Shown in pieces: positions 26,113-33,277 of a stretch of DNA of 33,277 nucleotides; the first letter of the stretch is position 1, and each line of letters starts with the position of its first letter. Location: positions 1 through 33,277 of the forward strand of contig JAADHF010000086.1 of the NCBI GenBank assembly GCA_013151965.1, read 5' to 3'. The DNA comes from Spirochaetota bacterium. GTDB lineage: Bacteria; Spirochaetota; Spirochaetia; SZUA-6. Below the pieces are notes generated by a model, which saw only the letters and a list, made by a program, of their open reading frames with translations, was not told the DNA's origin and ran no database searches. Position numbers and translations under genes: made by a program.

Positions 26113-27120
26113 TCAGAAATATAATTTTCTTTGCCGATTCTGTAAACCTCTCATCTGCTGTAAATAATCCGGATATTCCAGATTATTTAAAAACCAGAGC
26201 AAAATTCTTTTCATGGCGGCAATTTTATATGCAGCTTCGGATTTTAATAATCCCAGCCTGCCCGGAGTTTCTCTGCCTGCGGGTGTTCCCTGCTCCGAAC
26301 GGCTGCGCAGCAGCTCTTCTACCTGTTTCTCGAGAATATCGGGATCTCTGCCGGCAGGGGGTAATTTTTTTCCTATAAGGGCAATTTCGATACTGCGTTC
26401 CCGGATTATTTGTCTGCCTAATCCGCCGAATGCAAAACGGATATCCTCCAGGCTGTCTTTCGATACCCTTGCAAGTGCAGAGAAAATTACCGCCGGACAG
26501 GCTTCCGGATTCGTCTGCAGAGAGGTCCCGCTAATCCCCGGATAAACACTGACCGGATTTATCCGGACAACCCTGGAATAAGACCGGTTCCAGTCTCCAT
26601 AAGGGATCCTGATCCGCGTAAGGATTTCATTTTTCGAAAGTATGCTTTTCCCCTCTCTTTTTTTAAAACTTGAGATCAATACCCAGCCCGTATGCAGAGT
26701 ACTCCTTACTTCCAGCTGTGCATCCATGGCGTGTAAAACAGTCAGCACTTCCGAAGCGGAAGATGAGCAAAGCAGCCCTCCGATTGTTGCAAGGTTCCTT
26801 ATTCCCGGATACCCGGAACACAGGATCGAGTTATACAAAACCGTGGGAACAACCCGGTTGCCGATACTTACGATTTTAGAAAGAGGCACTGCCGCTCCGA
26901 TTTCCAGGAACCTTTCCCGCCGCACTACTTTCATTAATTCAGTGACATATTTTAATGAGATTACCGTACCGGCAGGCAGATCCGGTTTATCCCTGCCCTT
27001 CGTCAGTATTTCGGTCCCGCCTGCAAAGATTACACTTCCGGGATTTTCATTGTACTGATTAAGAAGTTCCTTTACATTGCGGGGGAAAAGAACCCCGGGT
27101 TCCTTAGTATATATAGGCAC
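26113..27120 (-). CDS. FAD-binding medium subunit, xanthine dehydrogenase/CODH-like family
   Basis: This 335-residue protein is the FAD-subunit fold of molybdenum hydroxylases (XdhB/CoxM type). It contains VIFAGGTEILTKGRDKP (33-45) and GIRNLATIGG (106-115), the two flavin-pyrophosphate loops. The Asn normally ending the second loop is Leu here (L116), and the usual SPxSD is replaced by SSSASE, so FAD binding may be weakened. A CODH-type C-terminal segment begins near IPYGDWNRSYSRVVRI. The start is GTG, with AGGAG five bases upstream, and overlaps the small-subunit gene by 17 bases. Normal partners are the [2Fe-2S] small subunit and the Mo subunit, both next to it but both atypical. Confidence 0.83.
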   Translation of the reverse strand: MPIYTKEPGVLFPRNVKELLNQYNENPGSVIFAGGTEILTKGRDKPDLPAGTVISLKYVTELMKVVRRERFLEIGAAVPLSKIVSIGNRVVPTVLYNSILCSGYPGIRNLATIGGLLCSSSASEVLTVLHAMDAQLEVRSTLHTGWVLISSFKKREGKSILSKNEILTRIRIPYGDWNRSYSRVVRINPVSVYPGISGTSLQTNPEACPAVIFSALARVSKDSLEDIRFAFGGLGRQIIRERSIEIALIGKKLPPAGRDPDILEKQVEELLRSRSEQGTPAGRETPGRLGLLKSEAAYKIAAMKRILLWFLNNLEYPDYLQQMRGLQNRQRKLYF

Positions 27121-27589
27121 GTCTTCTCCTGCCTTTCATATTTGCAAGCCTTTTTATTCCGTCCATAATACTCTGATAATCTATACCTATACAGGCAATA
27201 CCGGAAAGGGCATCTATTATATCATCTTCACCGGGAATATTTTTTTCCAGAAAAAGCCCCTTGACTGCAATTATAATATCGCCGCTCCTGTATGTCAGTT
27301 TATTATGCAAAACTTCTTTTACGATTAAATTGATATCAGGAAAATCTTTTATAAGTCCGATGCCTTCTACTGTTATTACCTCTGCATTTTCCAGCTGAAA
27401 AAGGGGTACCAGACATGAATTTACGGTTTTACCGTTTATTATAACAAGACACAAATCAAAATGTATCCTGCCGCATCCTCCCTTTGTCCCTTTAAGTCCG
27501 AAATCATCCCGCAGTATATCTATAAGTCTCTTCCATGGAGATGCCTCTATTGCCGTATTTTCCCCGTTGAGTTTAAATGTAATTTTCAT
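27104..27589 (-). CDS. Small [2Fe-2S]-type subunit of a molybdenum-hydroxylase-like complex, cysteines partly lost
   Basis: The 161-residue protein aligns along its length with XdhC/CoxS-type Fe-S subunits: FKLNGENTAIEASPWKRLIDILRDDFGLKGTKGGCG, INGKTVNSCLV and DALSGIACIGIDYQSIMDGI are all recognisable. The two clusters need eight Cys. In cluster I, C39, C47 and C59 remain but the second ligand is Phe (F44). In cluster II the CxxC pair is Tyr100 and Gly103, and the CRC pair keeps only C133 with Gly at the second place. So only four ligands survive, and cluster II in particular should not form. The open frame and the normal overlap with the FAD gene argue against a dying gene. The C-terminus ends in a basic GRRRRAYIY tail. 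A weak GAGAAG precedes the ATG. Confidence 0.8.
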   Translation of the reverse strand: MKITFKLNGENTAIEASPWKRLIDILRDDFGLKGTKGGCGRIHFDLCLVIINGKTVNSCLVPLFQLENAEVITVEGIGLIKDFPDINLIVKEVLHNKLTYRSGDIIIAVKGLFLEKNIPGEDDIIDALSGIACIGIDYQSIMDGIKRLANMKGRRRRAYIY

Positions 27590-27604
27590 TTTCTTCTCTC
27601 GAAT

Positions 27605-29911
27605 CTATTCGATATTTTCAAGGTATTTCTCTATTGTTACAGGTGTAACAGGCAGATTGTTGGGATAGAATCCTGATGCCTGCGTTACCGCAGCGATATA
27701 AGAAGGTGCGGCAGATGAAACAGCCAGTTCATGTACGCCCTTAAAAATAAAGTTCCTGCTCTCCTCCACAGGGACAAATACAACATTTATTTCCGGCAGT
27801 GCCCCTATACTGTAAATCCGGTAATCCGATGCCAGATTAAGGCCTATCAGTATGTCCTGCTTAACACGCTCTTTTTCGACCTCCTCTGCGGTAATTTTTC
27901 CGCCGTCGATGGAAACCCAGATCCCTCTATAATAAACCTCGAAAGTCAGAGGATCCAGTTCTATCTCTGTCACGACTGCAGCCCATGAAACAGATGTAAA
28001 GGGGACAACAGCCCTGTTTGCTATAAGCTTTTTAACTGCTGCTTCCGGCGAATAAAACTTTTTTACCTCGACGGGCAGAGAACTGTTAAAACGTTTTTTC
28101 CGTATAGCTGAGATACAGTCATTAAGCAGCTTTCCGGAAACTGCAGATTCCAGGAGCGGCATTGCAGGCCCTGTATCCGGAACTTTTTCCGTATCTACAG
28201 GTGATATGGAAACCTTTGCCTGTTTTAAACCCAGTTCCTCTTTAACAATCGATAAAACAGAGGACTGCACAAATTCGTAATCCTGAAGTGTAGAGAAAAC
28301 CTTTACATTCTCATCCCTGCCCAGGCTGAATTTAAGCGAATACCTTCGAAATTTATCATCTGAAATTATGCCGTCTCTACTCCCATGTGTACTGCTCTGA
28401 TTCCCTGTGTTTTTAACGGAATCTCTGACAGGCCCGATTCCCTGAAAACAGAGAGACAGGCCTATCCCCCGTAACGGAGCAATTAAACCGGAAAGAGAGG
28501 TTCTCCTCTTTTTAGACGTTTCATAAGCGGCATATTTTCTCTGAAAATCGGAACAGCGAACAACACTGTCGAGGACTTTAGCCGCTCCCCGGTAATCCGG
28601 AAGTCTGAATCCGGAAGAGAGCATGCCGTCTTTTTTAATAATGTATTTCTTCTTCCAGATATACGGATCCATTTGTGCAATCTCCGAAAGACGCGCAGTA
28701 TGCAGTTCTATTCCTAAAAATGCCTGAGGCGCACCCATCCCTATCGAAGGCCCGAAAGGAACCCTGTTTGTTCTTACAAGTTTTCCGGTAATTTCAAGAT
28801 TGGGAAATCTGTAACTGCCCGCTGCCATAATAACCGCACGCTTAAGCACATCAACCGCTCCGTGGGCATAGGCGCCTGCATCCATCACTATTTCTACCTT
28901 GATTCCGATCGGGTCACCTGCCTGGTCCAGGGCAGTCTTATATCTGGAGATTACCGGATAACGTTTTGCCGTATATTTAAAATCTTCATCGGAATCATAT
29001 ACCATTTTAACAGGCTTTCCCGTTTTAAAGGACAAAAGGGCAGCATGCCCGGCTATAACTATGGAATCTTCGAGTCTCCCGTTAAAACCCGGGTTTAGAT
29101 ACAATGTTGATTTATCAATCCTTTCGCCGTAACAGGCTGCCGGTACAATTGTATGCCCCGAAGTTTTTGTTGAATTATCCGTATTTTTAAAGGCAGAACC
29201 CATTATCTCCGCAAACCCGGCGCTGTCAACAGGAGGAACCACGACTCTTATCCTCCTTTCCGGTATCTTTAAAAGAAACGCCAGAGCCCTTCTGACTCCA
29301 AAAGGATCCTGTGTATTACTGTATATCAGCAGTGATTTACCATTCCAGAAAGAAAACGCTCCCTGTACTTCTTCGTAAAAATGCCTCTGCGCCCCTGTAC
29401 TGTATTCTTCTTCCACAACCTGATAGGCACGTTTAAAAGCTTCATCAACATTACCTCTCCGCCTCGAGAGAGTTACACAGATATACTCAGCCTCTGTCTC
29501 AGCTTCTGCCGTCCGAATAACAGACGTCTCCTCTTTGTAATCGATTATTATTCCGGATACAAATGATAAAAGCGTATCTTTTTCAGGACCCGCTATAAGA
29601 AGTACCGGTTCTCCGGTATAGTTTACATATTCATCTGCCAGCCAGGGCCTTTTTAAGCAATAATTTCTCTGCCGCTCCGACCCCTCTTTACCTGTATACA
29701 CATTATCCGCGTGAAAATCACCATTATATACCGTACTGCGGGACATGGAAATAAACCTGCTCCCGGGTATATCCTCCGGTGTAACAGTACCGAACCCTTC
29801 GGGAAGTTTCGGTATTTTAATAGAAGATATCCTGCCTCTGGAAACCGGTGACCTTACCGTATAGCCGTAAAGCATCCCTTCCACGGAGATATCACTTACA
29901 AAATTGATCAT
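27605..29911 (-). CDS. Molybdopterin-binding large subunit, xanthine dehydrogenase-like family, atypical
   Basis: This 768-residue protein belongs to the xanthine dehydrogenase/aldehyde oxidase large-subunit family. Retained features include AQRHFYEEVQ, SNTQ (Q201), KTGKPVKMVYDSDEDF, a GMGAPQAF loop (391-398), GIGLSLCFQGIG, and KGVHELA near 724-730 with the Glu position of the catalytic acid (E728). Changes are clear. The GGGFGGKE loop reads NPGFNGRLE (273-281). The Arg usually before the GFG-APQ loop is Ile (I390). The N-terminal domain is short, and about 45 extra residues lie between the VVVPP strand and the loop. A molybdenum cofactor may still bind but substrate range cannot be guessed. 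It lies between xdhC and the small subunit, with gaps of 37 and 15 bases. Confidence 0.8.
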   Translation of the reverse strand: MINFVSDISVEGMLYGYTVRSPVSRGRISSIKIPKLPEGFGTVTPEDIPGSRFISMSRSTVYNGDFHADNVYTGKEGSERQRNYCLKRPWLADEYVNYTGEPVLLIAGPEKDTLLSFVSGIIIDYKEETSVIRTAEAETEAEYICVTLSRRRGNVDEAFKRAYQVVEEEYSTGAQRHFYEEVQGAFSFWNGKSLLIYSNTQDPFGVRRALAFLLKIPERRIRVVVPPVDSAGFAEIMGSAFKNTDNSTKTSGHTIVPAACYGERIDKSTLYLNPGFNGRLEDSIVIAGHAALLSFKTGKPVKMVYDSDEDFKYTAKRYPVISRYKTALDQAGDPIGIKVEIVMDAGAYAHGAVDVLKRAVIMAAGSYRFPNLEITGKLVRTNRVPFGPSIGMGAPQAFLGIELHTARLSEIAQMDPYIWKKKYIIKKDGMLSSGFRLPDYRGAAKVLDSVVRCSDFQRKYAAYETSKKRRTSLSGLIAPLRGIGLSLCFQGIGPVRDSVKNTGNQSSTHGSRDGIISDDKFRRYSLKFSLGRDENVKVFSTLQDYEFVQSSVLSIVKEELGLKQAKVSISPVDTEKVPDTGPAMPLLESAVSGKLLNDCISAIRKKRFNSSLPVEVKKFYSPEAAVKKLIANRAVVPFTSVSWAAVVTEIELDPLTFEVYYRGIWVSIDGGKITAEEVEKERVKQDILIGLNLASDYRIYSIGALPEINVVFVPVEESRNFIFKGVHELAVSSAAPSYIAAVTQASGFYPNNLPVTPVTIEKYLENIE

Positions 29912-29948
29912 ACAAGTTTCCCGAAGTCTTTATCCCGGACAGGCATAT

Positions 29949-30791
29949 CTATACGAACCTCTGAACATTATTATCATCCGCACGCAGCCCGGGGTTTATT
30001 CTCATATGAATCGTATCCATTCCATTCGCTATGGCAACAACCTCGGCGGCAATGGATATCGCGATCTCGCCGGCAGTATCACCGCCGATTTTTATACCTG
30101 CCGGTGAATATAGATAATCCGGTATCGAATGTCCTTTTTTCTCCAACTTCTTAAAAAGAACCGCTGCTTTGGTTTTGGATCCTATCATACCGATATATTT
30201 AAAAACTTTCTTTAGATTAAGCAGCTGGCTCAGCACGGTAAAATCATAATCATGCCCATGGGTTGCTATAAAGCAGAAATCAGCCATTTCAATTTCATCA
30301 TTGATTGTTGAAAGCCTGTTATAATCCCCTATAATTACCCCGCCTTCTGTATTACCGATGCTATCCTTACCTTTTTTAAAATAATCCTCTGTCTCCGGCC
30401 GGGAGTCGAACACAGTAACACGGAAACCTGCCGATTCCAGAACAGGTTTCAGGGCTCTGCCGATATGCCCGCCGCCGAAAAGGATAAAATTTCTTTTACC
30501 TTCGATATATTCAAAAAAAAGTGTCATTTTACCGCCGCATTCCATTCCCTCGTCTTTAAGCGTTATTGGCAGTATCCTGTTTTTTCTTAATTTTAGAAGC
30601 TTTTTAGCCTCCTCGATTGCCTGATGTTCTACAGCACCGCCGCCAACCGTGCCGGTCACCGTTCCGTCCGGTGTTAAAAGGAGTTTAAATCCTTCTTTCC
30701 CCGGTGAACCGGAATAGGTTTCCGCAACGGTTACAAGTACAGCCCTTCTTCCCTGTTCCACCAGCCGTCCGATCTGTTCGTATATATTCAT
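29949..30791 (-). CDS. XdhC family molybdenum-hydroxylase maturation protein
   Basis: XdhC/CoxI proteins bind molybdenum cofactor, help sulfurate it and insert it into xanthine-dehydrogenase-type enzymes. This 280-residue protein has the N-terminal XdhC_CoxI domain (AVLVTVAETYSGSPGKEGFKLLL, GTVGGGAVEHQA). Its C-terminal Rossmann domain has RNFILFGGGHIGRALKPVLESAGF, YIGMIGSK and the SPAGIKIGGDTAGEIAISIAAEVVAIANG block. Family Cys near the GG-MECGGKMTLFFE segment is kept. Its presence next to the three subunits supports use of a molybdenum cofactor by the complex. GAGGT precedes the ATG. It is the first gene of the long minus-strand run, with a promoter-like and operator-like region upstream. 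Confidence 0.9.
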   Translation of the reverse strand: MNIYEQIGRLVEQGRRAVLVTVAETYSGSPGKEGFKLLLTPDGTVTGTVGGGAVEHQAIEEAKKLLKLRKNRILPITLKDEGMECGGKMTLFFEYIEGKRNFILFGGGHIGRALKPVLESAGFRVTVFDSRPETEDYFKKGKDSIGNTEGGVIIGDYNRLSTINDEIEMADFCFIATHGHDYDFTVLSQLLNLKKVFKYIGMIGSKTKAAVLFKKLEKKGHSIPDYLYSPAGIKIGGDTAGEIAISIAAEVVAIANGMDTIHMRINPGLRADDNNVQRFV

Positions 30792-30840
30792 AATTACCTC
30801 AATCTCCCTCCTTAATCGTCATTGTAAGTTCACATTCCGA

Positions 30841-30857
30841 AAAAGGCAAGCCTGCCT
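30841..30857 (-). terminator. Terminator-like hairpin in the xdhC leader
   Basis: Read on minus, AGGCA, a GGCT loop and TGCCT are followed by a run of five T. The stem is only five base pairs but GC-rich. It lies 50 bases upstream of the xdhC start and downstream of the likely promoter. There is no minus-strand gene directly upstream to terminate, so it could be an attenuator. A second weak hairpin (GTATCT and AGATAT arms) lies just before it. Confidence 0.35.
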
Positions 30858-30909
30858 GAGATATCTTTATAGAGATACATTAATTATGTTGCCGCTGCCT
30901 TCAGTTAAA

Positions 30910-30953
30910 TCACATTATTGGAACGTAATATAGCCATTTATTCACATTATTGG
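30910..30953. repeat. Two direct copies of a 12-base repeat upstream of xdhC
   Basis: TCACATTATTGG occurs at 30910-30921 and 30942-30953, exactly 32 bases apart (about three helical turns). Between them, on minus, lies TATATT (30927-30932), a good -10 hexamer for xdhC. The copies would cover the -35 region and the start region, the arrangement expected of a regulator operator. No regulator gene is adjacent. Confidence 0.6.
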
Positions 30954-30955
30954 TA
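30927..30955 (-). promoter_or_regulatory. Possible promoter of the xdhC-led operon
   Basis: TATATT on minus (30932-30927) matches the -10 consensus in five of six positions. The -35 position, 17 bases upstream, is TACCAA and matches poorly, overlapping one operator-like repeat. A weak -35 flanked by direct repeats fits an activator-dependent promoter, but this is inference. Transcription from here would give a leader of about 130 bases. Confidence 0.3.
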
Positions 30956-30994
30956 TGAATAATTGGCATTTTATAACAAAATAAGAACATAACC

Positions 30995-31023
30995 TTGATT
31001 TTTATCTAATTTTACCTTATAAT
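30995..31023 (+). promoter_or_regulatory. Promoter of the AAA ATPase gene, probably leaderless
   Basis: TTGATT (30995-31000) and a perfect TATAAT (31018-31023) have the ideal 17-base spacing. The ATG begins at 31031, only seven bases after the -10, which is about where transcription should start. No Shine-Dalgarno sequence is present upstream of the ATG, so the mRNA is predicted to be leaderless. Confidence 0.65.
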
Positions 31024-31030
31024 AAATAAT

Positions 31031-32326
31031 ATGAGAAGAAAGCTTTATTCAGAGCTCCTGAATTGGAAAAACTCCAAAATGCGTAAGCCTCTTATATTAC
31101 AGGGAGCAAGACAGGTAGGGAAAACATATCTTCTAAAGGAATTTGCAGGAGAGTATAAATCGTATGCATATTTTAATTTTGAAAAAGATAAGGGTCTTTC
31201 GGAAATATTCGAAAAGGATTTTAATTTAAAGAGGATTATTGAATATTTAGAAATAATAAACGGGAGTAAGATAGAAAAAAACAATACACTGATCATACTG
31301 GATGAAATACAGGTATCCGGTGCAGCCCTTAATTCATTAAAATATTTCTACGAGGATGGACATGAATATCACATAGTATCTGCGGGTTCTCTGTTAGGCA
31401 TAAAAATCTCAAATAAAGGTACATTTCCTGTTGGCAAGGTAAATTTTCTCGATCTCTTTCCCATGACAATAGATGAATTTTTATTAGCACTCGGAAAAGA
31501 AGAGTATTTAAGGCTCATAACAAATGCATTTAAGAGAAAAGAAGCATTGCCGAAGATTTTTCATGAGGATTTAACGGAACTGTTAAAGGTTTATCTCTTA
31601 ACCGGCGGGATGCCTGAAGCGGTTAAAATATATATAGATATGAGAGATTTTAAACTCGTCAGAAAAACACAGGAAGAGATATTAAATGCTTACCTGCTGG
31701 ATTTTACAAAATATGCAGAAAAAAATGAAATTATCAAACTTTCATTAATCTGGCAGTCCATTCCTTCACAGCTTGCAAAGGATAACAAGAAATTTATTTT
31801 TACTGCAGTAAAGAATAGTGCCCGGGGCAGAGACTATGAAAATGCCCTGAACTGGCTTAAAAGCTGCGGATTAATTTATATGGTATATAATGTAAAAAAA
31901 CCATTTCTACCTCTATCTGCATATACGACGCATAGTCATTTTAAAGTTTATCTTCTCGATGTCGGGCTTATCGGAGCAATGTCCGAACTAAATCCCTCTG
32001 TTCTAATCCATGGTGCAGAGATATTTACTCATTTTAAAGGGGCTTTAGTAGAAAATTTTGCCGCCCAGCACCTGATGGCAGGGATAAATAAAAGTTTATA
32101 TTTCTGGAAGAGCGAGGGGAAAGCAGAAGTTGATTTTCTGACTAATTCTAAAAATTCAGTAATACCGGTAGAAATTAAATCGGGGAAAAGTTTAAAGAGT
32201 AAGAGCCTGCTTGTTTATAAGAATCGTTATAAACCTGAAGTAATGTTTCGTGCGGGTCTGTCGAATTTTAATCTGCACAATGGAATATTTGAAATACCGC
32301 TTTATGCTATGTTTCTATTAACTTAA
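31031..32326 (+). CDS. AAA family ATPase with C-terminal DUF4143 domain
   Basis: This 431-residue ATPase has a Walker A (LQGARQVGKTYLLKEF, about 23-38), Walker B (NTLIILDEIQ, about 90-99), a sensor-like IVSAGSLLGIKI, and a middle helical region. The C-terminal DUF4143 domain has the nuclease-like VDFLTN and VPVEIKSGKS segment of the PD-(D/E)xK type. Such ATPases occur in many copies in some prokaryotes, often as accessory genes; their job is not known. The gene is more AT-rich than its neighbours, stands alone between two minus-strand genes, and looks like an acquired element. It appears to be translated from a leaderless transcript. Toxin-antitoxin or defence roles have no support here. Confidence 0.9.
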   Translation: MRRKLYSELLNWKNSKMRKPLILQGARQVGKTYLLKEFAGEYKSYAYFNFEKDKGLSEIFEKDFNLKRIIEYLEIINGSKIEKNNTLIILDEIQVSGAALNSLKYFYEDGHEYHIVSAGSLLGIKISNKGTFPVGKVNFLDLFPMTIDEFLLALGKEEYLRLITNAFKRKEALPKIFHEDLTELLKVYLLTGGMPEAVKIYIDMRDFKLVRKTQEEILNAYLLDFTKYAEKNEIIKLSLIWQSIPSQLAKDNKKFIFTAVKNSARGRDYENALNWLKSCGLIYMVYNVKKPFLPLSAYTTHSHFKVYLLDVGLIGAMSELNPSVLIHGAEIFTHFKGALVENFAAQHLMAGINKSLYFWKSEGKAEVDFLTNSKNSVIPVEIKSGKSLKSKSLLVYKNRYKPEVMFRAGLSNFNLHNGIFEIPLYAMFLLT

Positions 32327-32370
32327 ACTTTATCTGTAATGTGCCGTTATTTGCCGTTTAATGCCTTCCT

Positions 32371-32397
32371 GATACACCGGATATAAACCCCGGTATC
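32371..32397. terminator. Hairpin between convergent ends, possible terminator
   Basis: Arms GATA/CCGG and CCGG/TATC form about eight base pairs with a two-base bulge and a nine-base loop. It lies midway between the ATPase stop and the lipoprotein stop, where a shared terminator would be expected. There is no T run on either strand, so it is not a canonical intrinsic terminator. The 32342-32365 bases just before it carry a loose 10-base TGCC repeat. Confidence 0.3.
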
Positions 32398-32405
32398 CTA
32401 TAATA

Positions 32406-33170
32406 CTATTGAATGGTAACACTTGTTGATATGATAATTTCTGTTGTTGCAATGTACGATACAAAGTCCACAGTATCACCGTCCGCATTGGTGAAATTCA
32501 TAACATTCACAGGAACGACTTTTAAAGTGTAATTCCCTGCAGGAAGCCCGCTTACAGTGTATGATCCGTCGTTTAGAGTTACTACCGGCCATTGATAAAT
32601 ATCATCCGTAAGATTTGTTATGTAAAGTATTCCCTTAACCGGAAGTGCCGTAGTGCCCTGTGTCGTTGTCCATGTAATATCGAAGGGCTGGGAAATACTT
32701 TCATTATTGGAGGGTGATGTAATGGCAGTAGTTGCATCCGGTGTTTCGGTACTTTTTCCGGTAAATGTATCTTCCCCGGCCGTTATCGTGGCCGAGATGT
32801 GCTGTCCTGCTGTATGGGGAAAATCCTCTGTCACAGTATAGGATCCCACAAGGTAAAAACTTTCCCCCGGCGGAGTATAGGCAAGAGTTGCCGAGATACC
32901 GGTGTCGTCATTCTTTACAGTTACTACTGCATCGGTTACCTCTGTACCCTCTTTTACCGGATTCGCAATATTCGTATAATCCAATACAGCATCTTTGTAG
33001 ATAAAGTAGTTAGGCCATGAGTGGAAGCCGACCCCTCCAAGGGTTGGGCCGGCAGACAGCGGCGATGGAGTAATGACTTCCGGACATCCGGCAAGAGAAA
33101 TTGTAATAATTACCGGAATTACAAGAATGCCGCACAATATGACCCGTTTATAGATACTCTTTTTTTTCAT
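32406..33170 (-). CDS. Lipoprotein with Ig-like/fibronectin-like beta repeats, function unknown
   Basis: This 254-residue lipoprotein has a basic start, a hydrophobic core and an LAGC lipobox (Cys29). The mature chain is Thr/Ser-rich and beta-strand-rich. A segment at about 146-240 resembles Ig-like or fibronectin-type domains: ITSPSNNESISQPFDITW, then a NLTDDIYQW strand and SGLPAGNYTLKVVPVNV. This pattern suits a surface-exposed or periplasmic binding or adhesive protein, but no ligand can be named. AGGAGG lies five bases upstream of the ATG, and a good promoter precedes it. It is monocistronic as far as can be seen. Confidence 0.72.
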   Translation of the reverse strand: MKKKSIYKRVILCGILVIPVIITISLAGCPEVITPSPLSAGPTLGGVGFHSWPNYFIYKDAVLDYTNIANPVKEGTEVTDAVVTVKNDDTGISATLAYTPPGESFYLVGSYTVTEDFPHTAGQHISATITAGEDTFTGKSTETPDATTAITSPSNNESISQPFDITWTTTQGTTALPVKGILYITNLTDDIYQWPVVTLNDGSYTVSGLPAGNYTLKVVPVNVMNFTNADGDTVDFVSYIATTEIIISTSVTIQ

Positions 33171-33205
33171 GGTTTCCTCCTACAAGAATTAATAGCCGTT
33201 TAATT

Positions 33206-33235
33206 ATTATAAAAAGTCCATTTATCTATACGCAA
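33206..33235 (-). promoter_or_regulatory. Promoter of the terminal lipoprotein gene
   Basis: On minus, TTGCGT (33235-33230) and TATAAT (33211-33206) are separated by 18 bases. The -10 is perfect, the -35 keeps TTG. The leader is about 30 bases and ends in a strong ribosome binding site. The remaining bases to the window edge are AT-rich and show no gene. Confidence 0.5.
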
Positions 33236-33277
33236 ATATTAACATATCATGAATAATTTTTGAAGAAAAATGATTTT

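Noticed and set aside
31031..32326. AAA/DUF4143 ATPase and neighbouring lipoprotein considered as a defence system
   Set aside because: The two genes converge rather than form an operon, no nuclease partner or other defence gene is nearby, and the ATPase family is widespread without known defence function.

Overview
The window reads as a stretch of bacterial chromosome, AT-leaning but not extreme, with dense coding and short gaps. No gap without a gene exceeds 300 bases. I see no rRNA, tRNA, insertion sequence, phage or CRISPR array. The gene set includes SUF iron-sulfur assembly, a B12-dependent class II ribonucleotide reductase, an archaeal-type phosphoglycerate mutase, a cNMP-binding SpoIIE-type phosphatase, an HDOD protein, several lipoproteins and an XdhC-linked molybdenum-hydroxylase-like cluster. 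It suggests an anaerobic or microaerophilic bacterium, and a spirochaete is my best guess. That is an overall impression from gene content, since no marker gene for phylogeny is present.

Layout. Bases 1-2162 hold sufC-sufB on the minus strand, with a SufT/MIP18-like gene divergent from them, followed by a VanZ-like membrane protein and a CNB-SpoIIE phosphatase (plus). Bases 4226-12613 run on the minus strand: a three-part acyltransferase, NrdJ, an HDOD protein, a large HExxH lipoprotein and a nucleotidyltransferase-like protein. A membrane GAF histidine kinase and a possible inactive 2H phosphoesterase follow on plus (12675-14623). Next come a lipoate-ligase-family protein, phosphoglycerate mutase and a CoA-binding protein (minus), and a small lipoprotein (plus).

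From 30791 down to 17428 there is a long co-directional minus-strand run: xdhC, Mo subunit, Fe-S-like subunit, FAD subunit, dnaE, homoserine dehydrogenase, PHP phosphoesterase, YggT, recG, rsmD. Gaps are tiny or overlapping, so much of it may be co-transcribed. The right end holds an AAA/DUF4143 ATPase (plus, apparently leaderless) and a surface lipoprotein (minus).

The most unusual element is the xanthine-dehydrogenase-like cluster at 26113-30791. All reading frames are open, yet the small subunit has lost half of its eight [2Fe-2S] cysteines. The large subunit lacks several cofactor-contact residues and carries an insertion. Upstream, a 12-base direct repeat with 32-base spacing brackets a possible promoter, and a terminator-like hairpin lies in the leader. 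This looks like a divergent, maintained complex with altered or lost redox chemistry. Other items worth a second look are the 2H-like protein with both His positions replaced by Phe, the PlsC/zinc-ribbon/GRAM-like fusion, the HExxH lipoprotein, and a chain of tiny overlapping ORFs between recG and rsmD.
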